A DNA stretch of 19,970 nucleotides from Chloroflexota bacterium (GTDB lineage Bacteria > Chloroflexota > UBA6077 > CF-72). The stretch is taken from positions 1-19,970 of the forward strand of contig JAFAPL010001082.1 in the NCBI GenBank assembly GCA_019247135.1. Reading direction: 5' to 3'. Position numbers and translations under genes: made by a program. Below, piece by piece: positions 1 through 7,288 of the stretch (the stretch's first letter is position 1; each line of letters opens with the position of its first letter). The notes beneath the pieces were generated by a model, which saw nothing but the letters and a program-made list of their open reading frames with translations, searched no databases and was not told the origin of the DNA.

Positions 1-1
1 T

Positions 2-526
2 GCCCTGGTTTCGGCGGTCGGTCAGGCGACGCAGGCACTCCCGATCGGCGAGCGACCGGCGCCGACCTTGGGCCCGATCCCGACCCTCGGGTCGATGCCG
101 ACCCTCGTTGTCACGCCCACCCCGTTTTCGGCGCCCACGCTGGCCCCCGTTGCTGACGCGACGGATGCACTGCCAACCGAAGAACCGACGCCCGAGCCAA
201 CCGCTGTTCCGACCGTTGTTCCAACAGCTGCGGTCAACGGCCGAGCACCGTGGATTCTGCTACCCCAGCCGGCGCCAGGCAGCCATGTCACCTCCGGCCA
301 GATGACGCTCGAGGCGCGCGGCCGCGGCGACTCGCCGATCACCGCCATGCGACTCGAGCTGGACGGCGCCGCGCTGCCGGTTGCTCTCGAGCAACGCGAC
401 GGCTCGACGTGGCGTGGTTCGGCTCAGGTCAAGGTGGGCGCCGGCCAACACTCCGCTCGCGCCGTGGTCACCGACCAGTCGGGTCGCAGCGGCGCGTTTC
501 GCTGGAACTTCGACGCGGGCCCGTAG
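2..526 (+). CDS. C-terminal part of a Pro/Thr-rich secreted protein with an Ig-like end domain (5' partial)
   Basis: The reading frame is open from the first complete codon of the window to a TAG at 524-526, so the true start lies upstream. The visible part begins with a short Ala/Val-rich stretch. It continues with a long linker rich in Pro, Thr, Val and Ala (roughly residues 20-75 of the visible part, with PTLG/PTP/EPT repeats). It ends in a domain of about 90 residues starting near GRAPWILLPQP and rich in alternating hydrophobic residues, resembling the bacterial Ig-like (Gmad2-type) modules found at the end of envelope proteins. The linker-plus-beta-domain layout suggests an extracytoplasmic protein. 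The N-terminal domain is not visible, so no function can be assigned. An internal TTG at 68 could be mistaken for a start, but the same frame continues upstream of it. The gene converges on the next one with a 1-nt gap. Confidence 0.6.
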   Translation, partial: ALVSAVGQATQALPIGERPAPTLGPIPTLGSMPTLVVTPTPFSAPTLAPVADATDALPTEEPTPEPTAVPTVVPTAAVNGRAPWILLPQPAPGSHVTSGQMTLEARGRGDSPITAMRLELDGAALPVALEQRDGSTWRGSAQVKVGAGQHSARAVVTDQSGRSGAFRWNFDAGP

Positions 527-527
527 A

Positions 528-1184
528 TCAGCCGCGGCGAGGCTCGAGCAGGACAACCGTCGGTTCGCTGGGTAACGATGACGGTGTGACGCTGAGTCGT
601 GCGCGCGGGGCGACCTCGGTTGCGCCCATCTCTTTACAGAACCGTTGGATGTCATCGAGGCGCACGTAATCGCGCGTTTCGTCGGTCGCGTAATGCATCG
701 GCACGACGAGTTTCGGCTCGATCTGGGCGACCACCTCGGCGGCGGCCGACGCGTCGATAGTGCAGTTGCCGCCCACCGGCAGTAGCAGCACATCCGAGTC
801 CTTGATCCGCGCGAGTTCATCGTTGGTGAGCTGGGCCTGGGCCAGGTCGCCCAGGTGACACACGGTGAGCTCCTCCAGCTGGATGACGAAGGCGGTGTTC
901 TTGGGCGGACGCGTTCCGTCGTCAGCAGTCTTCCGCGGCGTGCGCATACCCCAGATCAGCGCGCCTTTGATTTCGTACTCGCCAGGCCCGCGCAGAATGT
1001 GCGGTTGCCCCTGGATAGCCTCCAGCCCGGCGTGGTGTGGATGATCGTTCGAGACGGTGACGACGTCGGCTGCGACGTCCACGGCGGGGTATCCCCACCC
1101 ACCGTCGTCATATGGGTCGGTCACAATCGTCACGTCCCGTCCGCGAAGACGGAAGCACGCGTGGCCGAGCCAGTTGATGTCCAC
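528..1184 (-). CDS. Metallo-beta-lactamase-fold hydrolase (UlaG-like, Lactamase_B_3 type)
   Basis: The product has 218 residues with a GTG start at 1184. It opens with INWLGHACFRLRG, the typical first strands of the UlaG/UPF0173-like branch of the metallo-beta-lactamase superfamily. TDPYDDGGWGY follows, then the metal-site region SNDHPHH, a second site HLGD near residue 111 and a late PMHYAT histidine. In the canonical THxHxDH motif the first His is Asn here and the Asp is His, so metal binding may be altered, although this variant looks like a coherent subgroup rather than decay. The protein is small, cytoplasmic and lacks a signal peptide. The substrate cannot be told from sequence. It is divergently transcribed from the S41 gene across a 77-bp gap carrying an 11-bp inverted repeat. 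Confidence 0.8.
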   Translation of the reverse strand: MDINWLGHACFRLRGRDVTIVTDPYDDGGWGYPAVDVAADVVTVSNDHPHHAGLEAIQGQPHILRGPGEYEIKGALIWGMRTPRKTADDGTRPPKNTAFVIQLEELTVCHLGDLAQAQLTNDELARIKDSDVLLLPVGGNCTIDASAAAEVVAQIEPKLVVPMHYATDETRDYVRLDDIQRFCKEMGATEVAPRARLSVTPSSLPSEPTVVLLEPRRG

Positions 1185-1194
1185 TGACGGAGTC

Positions 1195-1244
1195 TACCAG
1201 TCCGCAACCTCGTTTCTTTGCTTGAAGACGTAGGCGGACTGGTA
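1195..1244. promoter_or_regulatory. 11-bp perfect inverted repeat between divergent genes
   Basis: TACCAGTCCGC (1195-1205) and GCGGACTGGTA (1234-1244) are exact reverse complements separated by 28 bp. They lie in the only intergenic space between the divergent MBL-fold and S41 genes. The distal arm runs into a TATAAA, so a dimeric regulator bound here would contact the S41 promoter. An operator role is inferred; the symmetry is directly visible. Confidence 0.5.
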
Positions 1245-1248
1245 TAAA
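1222..1248 (+). promoter_or_regulatory. Candidate promoter for the S41 gene
   Basis: TTGAAG at 1222-1227 and TATAAA at 1243-1248 are separated by 15 bp, a short spacer. The start codon follows 13 bp after the -10 element and no Shine-Dalgarno sequence is visible, so the leader would be very short. Confidence 0.35.
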
Positions 1249-1261
1249 CCGCTTCCAGCTC

Positions 1262-2635
1262 ATGCGCGCCATCGCTCGTTTCCTGGTCGGGATTGCCTTC
1301 GTTGCATCCGGGCTTCTTGGAAGCGCGGCAGACCAGGCACGCGTGGCTGTCGCCAGCGCGCCAGCGGCTCCCGAAGACGCCCCGGCGCAGACCAGTACCT
1401 TGCAAGAGGCTTACAACTTGCTCATGGACCGCTACGTCCACCCCCTGGACTCCGCGGCTCTTCTGGCGGCGGGCTGGGACGAGCTGGGCAAAGAGGCGGA
1501 CGGCAAGGCGGCGACCCCCGGACAAGCCCCGACGTTCACAGGCGACCGGGCCGCCGACGTCCAGGCCGCGCAGAGCGCATTGAACACGTACCTGGCCAAG
1601 CCCAACAGCTCCGCGAACGGTTTCGTCGCGGTGCACGCTCTTATCCGCGGAATGGTGCACTTCGTCGACGAAGGTCACACGTACTTTCTCGATCCGCAGC
1701 AGTACGCCGACTATCAATCCTGGTCGCGTGGCGACAACCAGTACGTCGGCATCGGCATCAGCGTGAGCACACGCGATTCGCAGCCGCACATCGTCGAGGT
1801 CTACGACGATACGCCCGCGGCACAGGCAGGTCTGCAAGCCGGCGACGTGCTGGTGAGTATCAACGGTCAGTCGGTTGCCAACCTGCAGGTCGAGCAGATG
1901 ACCACCCTGGTCCGCGGTCCAGCCGGAACCACGGTGACGTTAGAGGTGCGACGAGGCGATGCCCCGGACACGCTGACGTTCAGCGTGAAGCGCGCCGAGA
2001 TCCACCTGCAATTCGTCTCACAGAAGCTGGTAGGCGATGACATCGGCTACCTGCTTCTGCGCGGCTTTCCCGAGCCATCGGTGGACGACACGATCGAGCA
2101 GGACGTGGCCAATTTCGAGCAGGCAGGCGTTCACGGGCTGGTCCTCGACTTGCGGGGCAACACCGGTGGTCGCATAGACGTCGGGACGCGGTTGTTGAGT
2201 GATTTCCTGCCGCCTGGCACCACCGTGTACCAGGAAGTCGATCGCAACGGTCAGGACCGCATGCATTTCTCGCGCAACGGTCAGCAGTACGACATCCCCC
2301 TGGTCGTCCTGGTGGACGGCGGCACCGCGTCCATGGGTGAGATCTTCGCGTCAGCCGTGCAGGAGCATGGAGCAGCCACCATTGTCGGCTCGAACACGGC
2401 CGGGAGTGTGGCCGCGGCGCAGGTCTTCGGCTTGCCCGACGGCTCGGGCATCCAGGTGACGGTGTTCGAAATTCGTTCGTCGGATGGCAAGCAGTTGAAC
2501 AAAATCGGCGTGACGCCCGACGACGTGATCGACCCTGCTACGCGAGCGCCCTCGGGCGACGATCCCGCGATCGATAAAGCCGTCGAGATCCTGCACGACC
2601 AGGCGGCCGCGGGCGCGGCGGCGCAGTCGAACTGA
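1262..2635 (+). CDS. S41-family (C-terminal-processing) peptidase-like protein with PDZ domain, catalytic Lys replaced
   Basis: The product has 457 residues. The N-terminus (about residues 1-32) has an Arg-containing start, a hydrophobic core and Ala-rich end, consistent with a signal peptide. A helical region containing NLLMDRYV and MVHFVDEGHTYF matches the S41 N-terminal segment. A PDZ domain follows (about residues 160-240, with TPAAQAGLQAGDVLVSING). The peptidase core then shows LVLDLRGNTGG and GGTASMGEIFA. Ser357 aligns with the nucleophile of Tsp/CtpA. The Lys expected 25 residues later, in TxGKG, is Ser382 (NTAGSVAAA). The Ser-Lys dyad is therefore incomplete. The protein is either an inactive or regulatory member, or one using another base as in some IRBP/tricorn-like S41 branches. 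It probably acts outside the membrane. The fold assignment is firm; activity is open. Confidence 0.88.
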   Translation: MRAIARFLVGIAFVASGLLGSAADQARVAVASAPAAPEDAPAQTSTLQEAYNLLMDRYVHPLDSAALLAAGWDELGKEADGKAATPGQAPTFTGDRAADVQAAQSALNTYLAKPNSSANGFVAVHALIRGMVHFVDEGHTYFLDPQQYADYQSWSRGDNQYVGIGISVSTRDSQPHIVEVYDDTPAAQAGLQAGDVLVSINGQSVANLQVEQMTTLVRGPAGTTVTLEVRRGDAPDTLTFSVKRAEIHLQFVSQKLVGDDIGYLLLRGFPEPSVDDTIEQDVANFEQAGVHGLVLDLRGNTGGRIDVGTRLLSDFLPPGTTVYQEVDRNGQDRMHFSRNGQQYDIPLVVLVDGGTASMGEIFASAVQEHGAATIVGSNTAGSVAAAQVFGLPDGSGIQVTVFEIRSSDGKQLNKIGVTPDDVIDPATRAPSGDDPAIDKAVEILHDQAAAGAAAQSN

Positions 2636-2667
2636 GCAGCGCTGCCGAGCAGCACGCCCGCGAACCG

Positions 2668-2673
2668 TAGAGT
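2668..2673 (+). promoter_or_regulatory. Possible -10 element of a leaderless promoter
   Basis: TAGAGT ends 8 bp before the thioesterase ATG at 2682 and there is no Shine-Dalgarno sequence in between. This spacing would place transcription start at or next to the start codon. No convincing -35 box was seen. Confidence 0.25.
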
Positions 2674-2681
2674 TATCAGGT

Positions 2682-3164
2682 ATGGGCGTCCACCTCGCCG
2701 TCGAGGACCTGCAGCTCGCGCAGGTCATGCTGCCCCAAGATGCAAACCCGCACGGAAACGTGCACGGCGGCACGTTGATGAAGCTCGCCGACACCGCCGG
2801 CGGACTCTGCGCGATGCGCCACGCGCGGCGACCGCTGGTCACCGTCGTGATGGATTCGATGACATTCGAAGAGCCGGTCTACGTCGGCAACCTGGTGCTG
2901 CTGCATGCCTGCGTCACGTGGACCGGGCGGACGAGCGTCGAGACGGTGGTCACCATCGACGCTGAGGACGTGGTCTCCGGCATGATTCGCCACATCTCGT
3001 CCGCGTATTTCGTGTACGTGGCGATTGACGATGACGGCCGGCCGTCACCCGTGCCGCCGTTCGAGCCGAAGACAGCTGAGCAGCGAGCGCGCTGGAAGGC
3101 TGCCGAACAGCGCCGGGCCATCCGCCTCGGGCGGCGCACCGACGGAGTCCACGCTCAGGCGTGA
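2682..3164 (+). CDS. Acyl-CoA thioesterase, hotdog fold (YciA/BACH-like)
   Basis: The product has 160 residues, the usual size for a single-hotdog acyl-CoA hydrolase, which cleaves acyl-CoA to free acid and CoA. The signature is clear: ANPHGNVHGGTLMKLAD near residues 26-42, containing the loop before the hotdog helix and the Asp expected at the active site. A beta-rich second half follows, with FEEPVYVGNLVLLHA and a conserved SSAYFVYVAID strand. The C-terminal 30 residues are charged and helical, as in YciA relatives. It lies 46 bp after the S41 gene and its stop overlaps the GTG of the next gene (GTGA at 3161-3164), so the two are probably co-translated. Chain-length preference cannot be read from the sequence. 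Confidence 0.88.
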   Translation: MGVHLAVEDLQLAQVMLPQDANPHGNVHGGTLMKLADTAGGLCAMRHARRPLVTVVMDSMTFEEPVYVGNLVLLHACVTWTGRTSVETVVTIDAEDVVSGMIRHISSAYFVYVAIDDDGRPSPVPPFEPKTAEQRARWKAAEQRRAIRLGRRTDGVHAQA

Positions 3165-3895
3165 CACCTGTAACTTCTGCGCGGCTCGGTGCTGGAACGT
3201 TGCGCATCGTCGACGACTATGCGGCCCAGGTGCTGCGCTGTCCGCCCGATGTCGCACGCGCGGGTGGCGTCCATCTTCTGGCGGTGCCCGAGCGCGGCCT
3301 GCCTGCGTGGCACGGCTATGTCATGCCCGTCCTGGGCTTGTCATTCGCGTCCGGAGCTGTCGTTGCGTGCCGCCCGGACCTGCTGGAGCAACTGAAGGCG
3401 ACGCTCGGATCGGACGTACGCCTGTCTTCACTTGACGCCGCGGCGCTGCGGCGTCTGCACCGTGCCGTCCGACAGCTCCTGCCGAACGCGTTCACGCTTG
3501 GGGGCGACTTCCGCGTTCTGGACGCGTCGACATTCGCTCCTTCGGCGCAAGAAGACCGCGCCGAATTCATCGCCGACGAGGATGCGTCCGCGCTGCATCT
3601 GCGGACTCGCTTCGATGGCGCGATCTTCGGGGTGCGCGGGCCACACGGGCGACTGGTCTCCTACGCGGCGCTGAAGCGCAAATCTGAAGCCGTCTGGGAG
3701 ATTGCCGTCGCCACTGAAGCTGACTACCGCGGCCGGGGCTACGCTCGCGACGTCGTCTCCGCGGCCTCTCGGCACACGTTGGATGCTGGTCGCATAGCGA
3801 TCTACATCCACGACCGCGACAACTCGACGAGCGCGTTCGTCGCCCGCGCGCTCGGCTACCAGATGTACAGCGAGATCGTCCTCGGCGAATATTGA
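3161..3895 (+). CDS. GNAT-family N-acetyltransferase
   Basis: The product has 244 residues, starting at a GTG that overlaps the thioesterase stop by 4 nt. The C-terminal half carries a GNAT fold: GAIFGVRGPHGRLVSYAAL, then WEIAVATEADYRGRGYA, whose RGRGYA is the acetyl-CoA pyrophosphate-binding motif A. It ends with the motif B region NSTSAFVARALGYQMYSE. The N-terminal 130 residues are less typical and include a helical LRRLHRAVRQLLP segment. The layout resembles GNAT proteins whose N-terminal domain is itself a degenerate GNAT. The acceptor substrate is unknown. Coupling to a thioesterase suggests a shared acyl-CoA context, but that is only inference. Confidence 0.85.
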   Translation: MTPVTSARLGAGTLRIVDDYAAQVLRCPPDVARAGGVHLLAVPERGLPAWHGYVMPVLGLSFASGAVVACRPDLLEQLKATLGSDVRLSSLDAAALRRLHRAVRQLLPNAFTLGGDFRVLDASTFAPSAQEDRAEFIADEDASALHLRTRFDGAIFGVRGPHGRLVSYAALKRKSEAVWEIAVATEADYRGRGYARDVVSAASRHTLDAGRIAIYIHDRDNSTSAFVARALGYQMYSEIVLGEY

Positions 3896-3925
3896 GGCAG
3901 CTAGCGGCTCGGTTGTGCCCAAACT

Positions 3926-3949
3926 CCCCCTCCCTGGCCAGGGAGGGGG
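3926..3949. repeat. Perfect 24-bp G/C palindrome, possible dispersed repeat or bidirectional terminator
   Basis: The block reads identically on both strands: five C, TCCCTGG, CCAGGGA, five G. It is followed by CTGGGGGGTAGG. It sits between the converging GNAT (+) and VOC (-) genes, so its hairpin could end transcription from both sides, although no U-tract follows. Such C/G-run palindromes often occur as many dispersed copies in GC-rich genomes; only one copy is in this window. Confidence 0.5.
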
Positions 3950-3990
3950 CTGGGGGGTAGGTCGGAGGACAGACTGAGGCCACGATCGCG

Positions 3991-4356
3991 CTACACGCGC
4001 GTCATGATCTCCAGCAGGTGACCGTCGGGGTCCGCAAAGTACAACCCGCGGCCACCGTGGCGTGTGTTGATCTGCCCGTCGGTGTGCGATCCAGGCCCAC
4101 TGCCATACACGACGCCCTCGGCCTTCAGACGATCGAAGATCGCATCGAACTCCGCATCGTTCAGCAAAAACGCATAGTGATGCGAGTCGAACTCGCTCCG
4201 ATTGTCCCAGTCAAGTGTCAGCGTGTCGTTGACGCGGACGGGCGCGAAATGGCCGGCCAATCCGTCGTACGGCAAGCCGAAAATCCGCGCAAAGAAGCGG
4301 GCCGACGACTCCTTATCACGGGAGGGCACGATCGTGTGGTTCAGCGTGATCGGCAT
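3991..4356 (-). CDS. VOC-family (glyoxalase/bleomycin-resistance-like) protein
   Basis: The frame is open from 4383, but the conserved body begins MPITLNHTIVPSRDK at 4356, the usual N-terminus of this family, giving 121 residues. An alternative ATG lies at 4365. The protein has one pair of beta-alpha-beta-beta-beta modules: LNHTIVPSRDKESSARFFARIFGLP, LTLDWDN, SHHYAFLLNDAEFDAIFDRL, and GRGLYFADPDGHLLEIMT, whose late Glu is the common metal ligand. VOC proteins of this size are usually dioxygenases, isomerases or resistance proteins acting as dimers; the substrate cannot be assigned. It is divergent from the PLP enzyme gene, with 66 bp between. Confidence 0.82.
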   Translation of the reverse strand: MPITLNHTIVPSRDKESSARFFARIFGLPYDGLAGHFAPVRVNDTLTLDWDNRSEFDSHHYAFLLNDAEFDAIFDRLKAEGVVYGSGPGSHTDGQINTRHGGRGLYFADPDGHLLEIMTRV

Positions 4357-4381
4357 GCGGCGCATGTTACGCGGCCACTGC

Positions 4382-4409
4382 ACGGCTCACGGCTGACGGC
4401 TGACCGCTT
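4382..4409. repeat. Short 7-bp tandem repeat (about four units of ACGGCTG)
   Basis: Units ACGGCTC, ACGGCTG, ACGGCTG and the degenerate ACCGCTT follow each other without gaps. They lie in the divergent intergenic region immediately upstream of the PLP enzyme start, where copy-number change would alter promoter geometry. Confidence 0.5.
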
Positions 4410-4414
4410 ATGCT
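4409..4414 (+). promoter_or_regulatory. Possible -10 element of a leaderless promoter
   Basis: TATGCT ends 8 bp before the ATG at 4423 with no Shine-Dalgarno sequence between. This is the same geometry as at 2668-2673. Confidence 0.25.
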
Positions 4415-4422
4415 CCGAGTGC

Positions 4423-5607
4423 ATGCGGTTCGACACTCTCGCCGTTCACGCGGGCGCGCCTGAGTTCACCATCGCGGGCGCACATCCCACCGCCCCACCA
4501 CTGGTACCCGCGTCGAGCTACTGGTACGACTCCGCCGACGACTTGGACCGCGTCCTTGGCGACCAGCAGCCAGGTTTTTCGTACGCGCGCTACGCGAGCC
4601 CGACGGTGGCATCGTTCGAAGAAGCGGTCGCGGCGCTGGAAGAAGCGCCCGCGGCGGTCGCTTTCGCCTCAGGCATGGCCGCTATTCACGCCGCGATCCG
4701 AGCGTTTGCGCCCTCACCCGGAGCGGTCGTCTTCGCCAGCCAGGATTGCTACGGCGGCACATTCACGCTGCTGGCCAGCACACTGGCGCAAGAAGGCGCG
4801 GATGTTCGCTTCGTGAACGTCTTCGATCTCGACCAGCTCGAGTCGCGCCTGGCAGCCGAGAAGCCCGCCGCGGTGATCTTCGAGGTCGTGTCGAATCCGC
4901 TCGAGCGCGTCGCCGACGCTGAGAGGATCATGGAGCTAGCGCAGAGGCACGGCGTGGCGGTGCTCATCGATTCGACGTTCACCACGCCTTGTCTGATCAA
5001 GCCGCTCACGCTGGGCGCCGCTTGCGTGATTCACAGCGCCACGAAGTACCTTGGCGGCCACGGTGACGTGACCGGCGGGGTAGTCGCTTGTTCGTCCGAC
5101 GCACTGGCGGCCCAGCTGCGCACGTGGCGGAAGTACACCGGCTCGATCCTCGGCGTCCTCGAGGCGTACCTGTCAGTCCGCGGCATACGCACACTGTCCT
5201 TGCGCATGGCGCGCCAGTGCGCGAATGCGGCAGTCGTCGCGACGGCGCTGGCGCGAGACGGTCGGATCGAGCGTATGTACTACCCCGGCCTGCCAGAGAG
5301 CCCCGACTTTCCAGTTGCCTCGCGCTTGTTCCCCGAAGGCATGTTCGGCGCGGTCCTCGCGTTCGGGATCCGCGACGCAGACAAGGCGGGGGTCATGCAG
5401 TTTCTCGAGAGTCTCAAACTGATTCGCGCGGCGCCGACGCTGGGAGATTGTTTCAGCCTGGTGCTCTATCCCGTGATCGCCTCTCACCGCGGACTAACGC
5501 CCGATCAGCGACGCGAGCGCGGCATTCACGACAATGTCGTGCGACTCTCCGCAGGCCTCGAAGACCCGGCCGACCTGATCGCCGATCTGGATCAGGCGCT
5601 CGGCTAG
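4423..5607 (+). CDS. Trans-sulfuration-type Cys/Met metabolism PLP-dependent enzyme
   Basis: The product has 394 residues. Although the frame is open from 4018, the family N-terminus MRFDTLAVHAG begins at 4423, and the upstream part overlaps the opposite VOC gene, so 4423 is chosen. This is the fold-type I family of cystathionine gamma-synthase, cystathionine lyases and methionine gamma-lyase. Visible features are YARYASPTVASFEEAVAALE, the SGMAAIHAAI segment binding the PLP phosphate, IDSTFTTP, and the Schiff-base lysine Lys208 in HSATKYLGGHGD. SLKLIRAAPTLGDCFSLVLYP near the C-terminus corresponds to the substrate-carboxylate region. The exact reaction (gamma-synthase, lyase or O-acetylhomoserine sulfhydrylase) cannot be decided from motifs alone. 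Its stop overlaps the cupredoxin stop tail-to-tail in CTAG (5604-5607). Confidence 0.9.
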   Translation: MRFDTLAVHAGAPEFTIAGAHPTAPPLVPASSYWYDSADDLDRVLGDQQPGFSYARYASPTVASFEEAVAALEEAPAAVAFASGMAAIHAAIRAFAPSPGAVVFASQDCYGGTFTLLASTLAQEGADVRFVNVFDLDQLESRLAAEKPAAVIFEVVSNPLERVADAERIMELAQRHGVAVLIDSTFTTPCLIKPLTLGAACVIHSATKYLGGHGDVTGGVVACSSDALAAQLRTWRKYTGSILGVLEAYLSVRGIRTLSLRMARQCANAAVVATALARDGRIERMYYPGLPESPDFPVASRLFPEGMFGAVLAFGIRDADKAGVMQFLESLKLIRAAPTLGDCFSLVLYPVIASHRGLTPDQRRERGIHDNVVRLSAGLEDPADLIADLDQALG

Positions 5608-6005
5608 CTCGCGCCGTCGTCGGGCGACGTGTCGTCCGGCGCGGCCGGCGTCTGCGTATCCGCTACCCCGTTCCCGACGATGATGCGACCCTGCATCCAC
5701 GGATGCAGCGTGCACACGTAGTCGTAGGTTCCGGACTCGTCGAAATACCAGGAGAAGCCTTCGCTCGGATCGAGCTCGCCTGAGTCGAATGAGTCGTCCG
5801 CGGCTGTGACCGTGTGCGCGTCGGTCCCGGCGTTCGACCATGTCACCCACGTGCCCGGCGCGATCTTGCGGGTGACGGGCGAGTAGCCCCATTTGTCCTC
5901 GGGCCTGGGGGCGTCGATGATGTTCACCGATACGAGTGGCGCAGCGCTGGCACCCGTTGGGGTGATCAAAAGCTGCGCGACGAGCATCAGTGCGAGATAT
6001 CTCAA
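5604..6005 (-). CDS. Secreted cupredoxin (plastocyanin-like type 1 copper protein)
   Basis: The product has 133 residues. It starts at a TTG (6005) overlapping the DUF1501 stop in TTGA. A GAGGT about 9 nt upstream inside the DUF1501 end can serve as ribosome binding site. Residues 1-22 form a signal peptide ending ASA. The type 1 copper ligands are all present: His64 in DAHTVT, Cys98, His101 and Met104 in VCTLHPWM. The spacing CxxHxxM is that of the plastocyanin/amicyanin group. The Asp/Pro/Ala-rich C-terminal tail is probably disordered. It is expected to carry single electrons outside the membrane. It is the last gene of the DUF1800-DUF1501 operon, which suggests a functional link. Confidence 0.88.
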   Translation of the reverse strand: MRYLALMLVAQLLITPTGASAAPLVSVNIIDAPRPEDKWGYSPVTRKIAPGTWVTWSNAGTDAHTVTAADDSFDSGELDPSEGFSWYFDESGTYDYVCTLHPWMQGRIIVGNGVADTQTPAAPDDTSPDDGAS

Positions 6006-7273
6006 GCGCGCACGACCTCGATCGGCGCAAAGGGTCCGCCAAGCACCGGAGCCGGGTCAACCCCGAGGATGTCTTTCAGGACACCCGCATACACCGAGCG
6101 GAAATCGGAGCTGAACTGCAGGTCGCCGTTGCTGTCGAGGTCTTCGAGGCTCGGATAGCTCCCGTACATGCCACCCTGGACGTTGTTCCCGATAATGAAC
6201 ATCGGTTCGGCGGTGCCGTGATCCGTGCCCAAAGACCCGTTCTGACTGGCGCGTCGGCCGAACTCGGAAAAGGTCATGATCGTGACGTCGTCCTGGCGTT
6301 GCATGGACGCGAGATCCTGCATGAAGGCGTCCACCGCGTCGCCCAGCTGCGCCAGCAGTTGCGCGTGATGTTCCTTCTGAGTGGCATGAGTATCGAAACC
6401 ACCCATGCTGACCGAGAACAGGCGGGTGCCCAGATTGCCCGCGATCACCTGCGCGACCAGTTTGAGCTGGTTGGCCAGGCCATTGTTCGTGGGGTACGTC
6501 ACGGGAGTTTGATACGCCGCGGCCACCTTCTGCAGCTCGTCGGATCCTGCCAACGCCTCGACCGTGCCGCGTCGGATCAAACTTTCGTACTGCGACCAGT
6601 TGCCCGCCTGGCTATAGATGTTCTGCAGCGTCTGCATCTGGAAGGTACGGTCGTTCTTGTACCGGGTGTCGGTCAGAAACGAGAACGCGCCGATGCTGGC
6701 GACGGCCGGCACAAGTGTCGTGTCGGTCCAGAACATGCCGTTCAACTGGTCGCCGACGCTGATCGCCGGCAGGGCATTGCCCTGGTTGCACTGGCACGCG
6801 GAGACGTAACGGCCTAACCAGCCGGACTTTTCGAACGTGTCCGGGGCTGCCGAGTGCCAGATGTCCATGCTGCGGAAGTGCGACCGGTTCGGATTCGGAT
6901 AACCGACGCCCTGCACCACGGCCAGCTTGCCGTCGTCGTACAGCGCCTTGAATTTTCCGAGACTCGGATGCAGCCCGACCGAATCCGTCAGCTGAAGGAC
7001 TTCGTTGGCTGCGATGCCGAGACTCGGACGCAACTGCGAGTAACCAGCATCCGCGAACGGAACCAGCGTATTGATGCCGTCGTTGCCACCCGAGAGCTGC
7101 AGCACGACCAGGATGCGATTCGACCTCGAGGTGTCGACCGCCACCTGGCCGAGCACGCTCGACCGGCCTTGGAGCGCCATCGCGGTTCGGGTGATGAAGG
7201 ACGGGGCGAGAAAGCCCGAGGCGACGAGCAGGGCGCCGCGACTGATGAGTTGACGTCGTGTCTGGGATGCCAT
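6002..7273 (-). CDS. DUF1501 protein with Tat-type signal
   Basis: The product has 423 residues. It begins MASQTRRQLISRGALLVASGFLA, with twin Arg and a hydrophobic stretch, so export by the Tat route is likely. DUF1501 proteins belong to the alkaline phosphatase/sulfatase-like superfamily. The expected blocks are visible: LQLSGGNDGINTL, a SHFRSMDIWHSA block, MGGFDTHATQKEHH, MTFSEFGRR and GTDHGTAEP. These provide the metal-binding Asp and His residues. The length is typical. A weak GAAGG lies about 8 nt before the ATG. The gene follows DUF1800 by 15 nt and overlaps the cupredoxin start. DUF1501 and DUF1800 genes are commonly paired; their reaction is not established. Confidence 0.9.
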   Translation of the reverse strand: MASQTRRQLISRGALLVASGFLAPSFITRTAMALQGRSSVLGQVAVDTSRSNRILVVLQLSGGNDGINTLVPFADAGYSQLRPSLGIAANEVLQLTDSVGLHPSLGKFKALYDDGKLAVVQGVGYPNPNRSHFRSMDIWHSAAPDTFEKSGWLGRYVSACQCNQGNALPAISVGDQLNGMFWTDTTLVPAVASIGAFSFLTDTRYKNDRTFQMQTLQNIYSQAGNWSQYESLIRRGTVEALAGSDELQKVAAAYQTPVTYPTNNGLANQLKLVAQVIAGNLGTRLFSVSMGGFDTHATQKEHHAQLLAQLGDAVDAFMQDLASMQRQDDVTIMTFSEFGRRASQNGSLGTDHGTAEPMFIIGNNVQGGMYGSYPSLEDLDSNGDLQFSSDFRSVYAGVLKDILGVDPAPVLGGPFAPIEVVRA

Positions 7274-7288
7274 GTGTCTGCCTTCGCT

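Noticed and set aside
22..348. Minus-strand frame rich in Gly/Val/Ser opposite the first gene
   Set aside because: It is the mirror of the Pro/Thr-rich linker, with no motif or ribosome binding site.
4018..4422. N-terminal extension of the PLP enzyme frame
   Set aside because: It overlaps the VOC gene on the other strand and precedes the family-typical N-terminus at 4423.
5990..6817. Long plus-strand frame opposite the DUF1501 gene
   Set aside because: It is a shadow of the DUF1501 coding sequence, with no domain signature.
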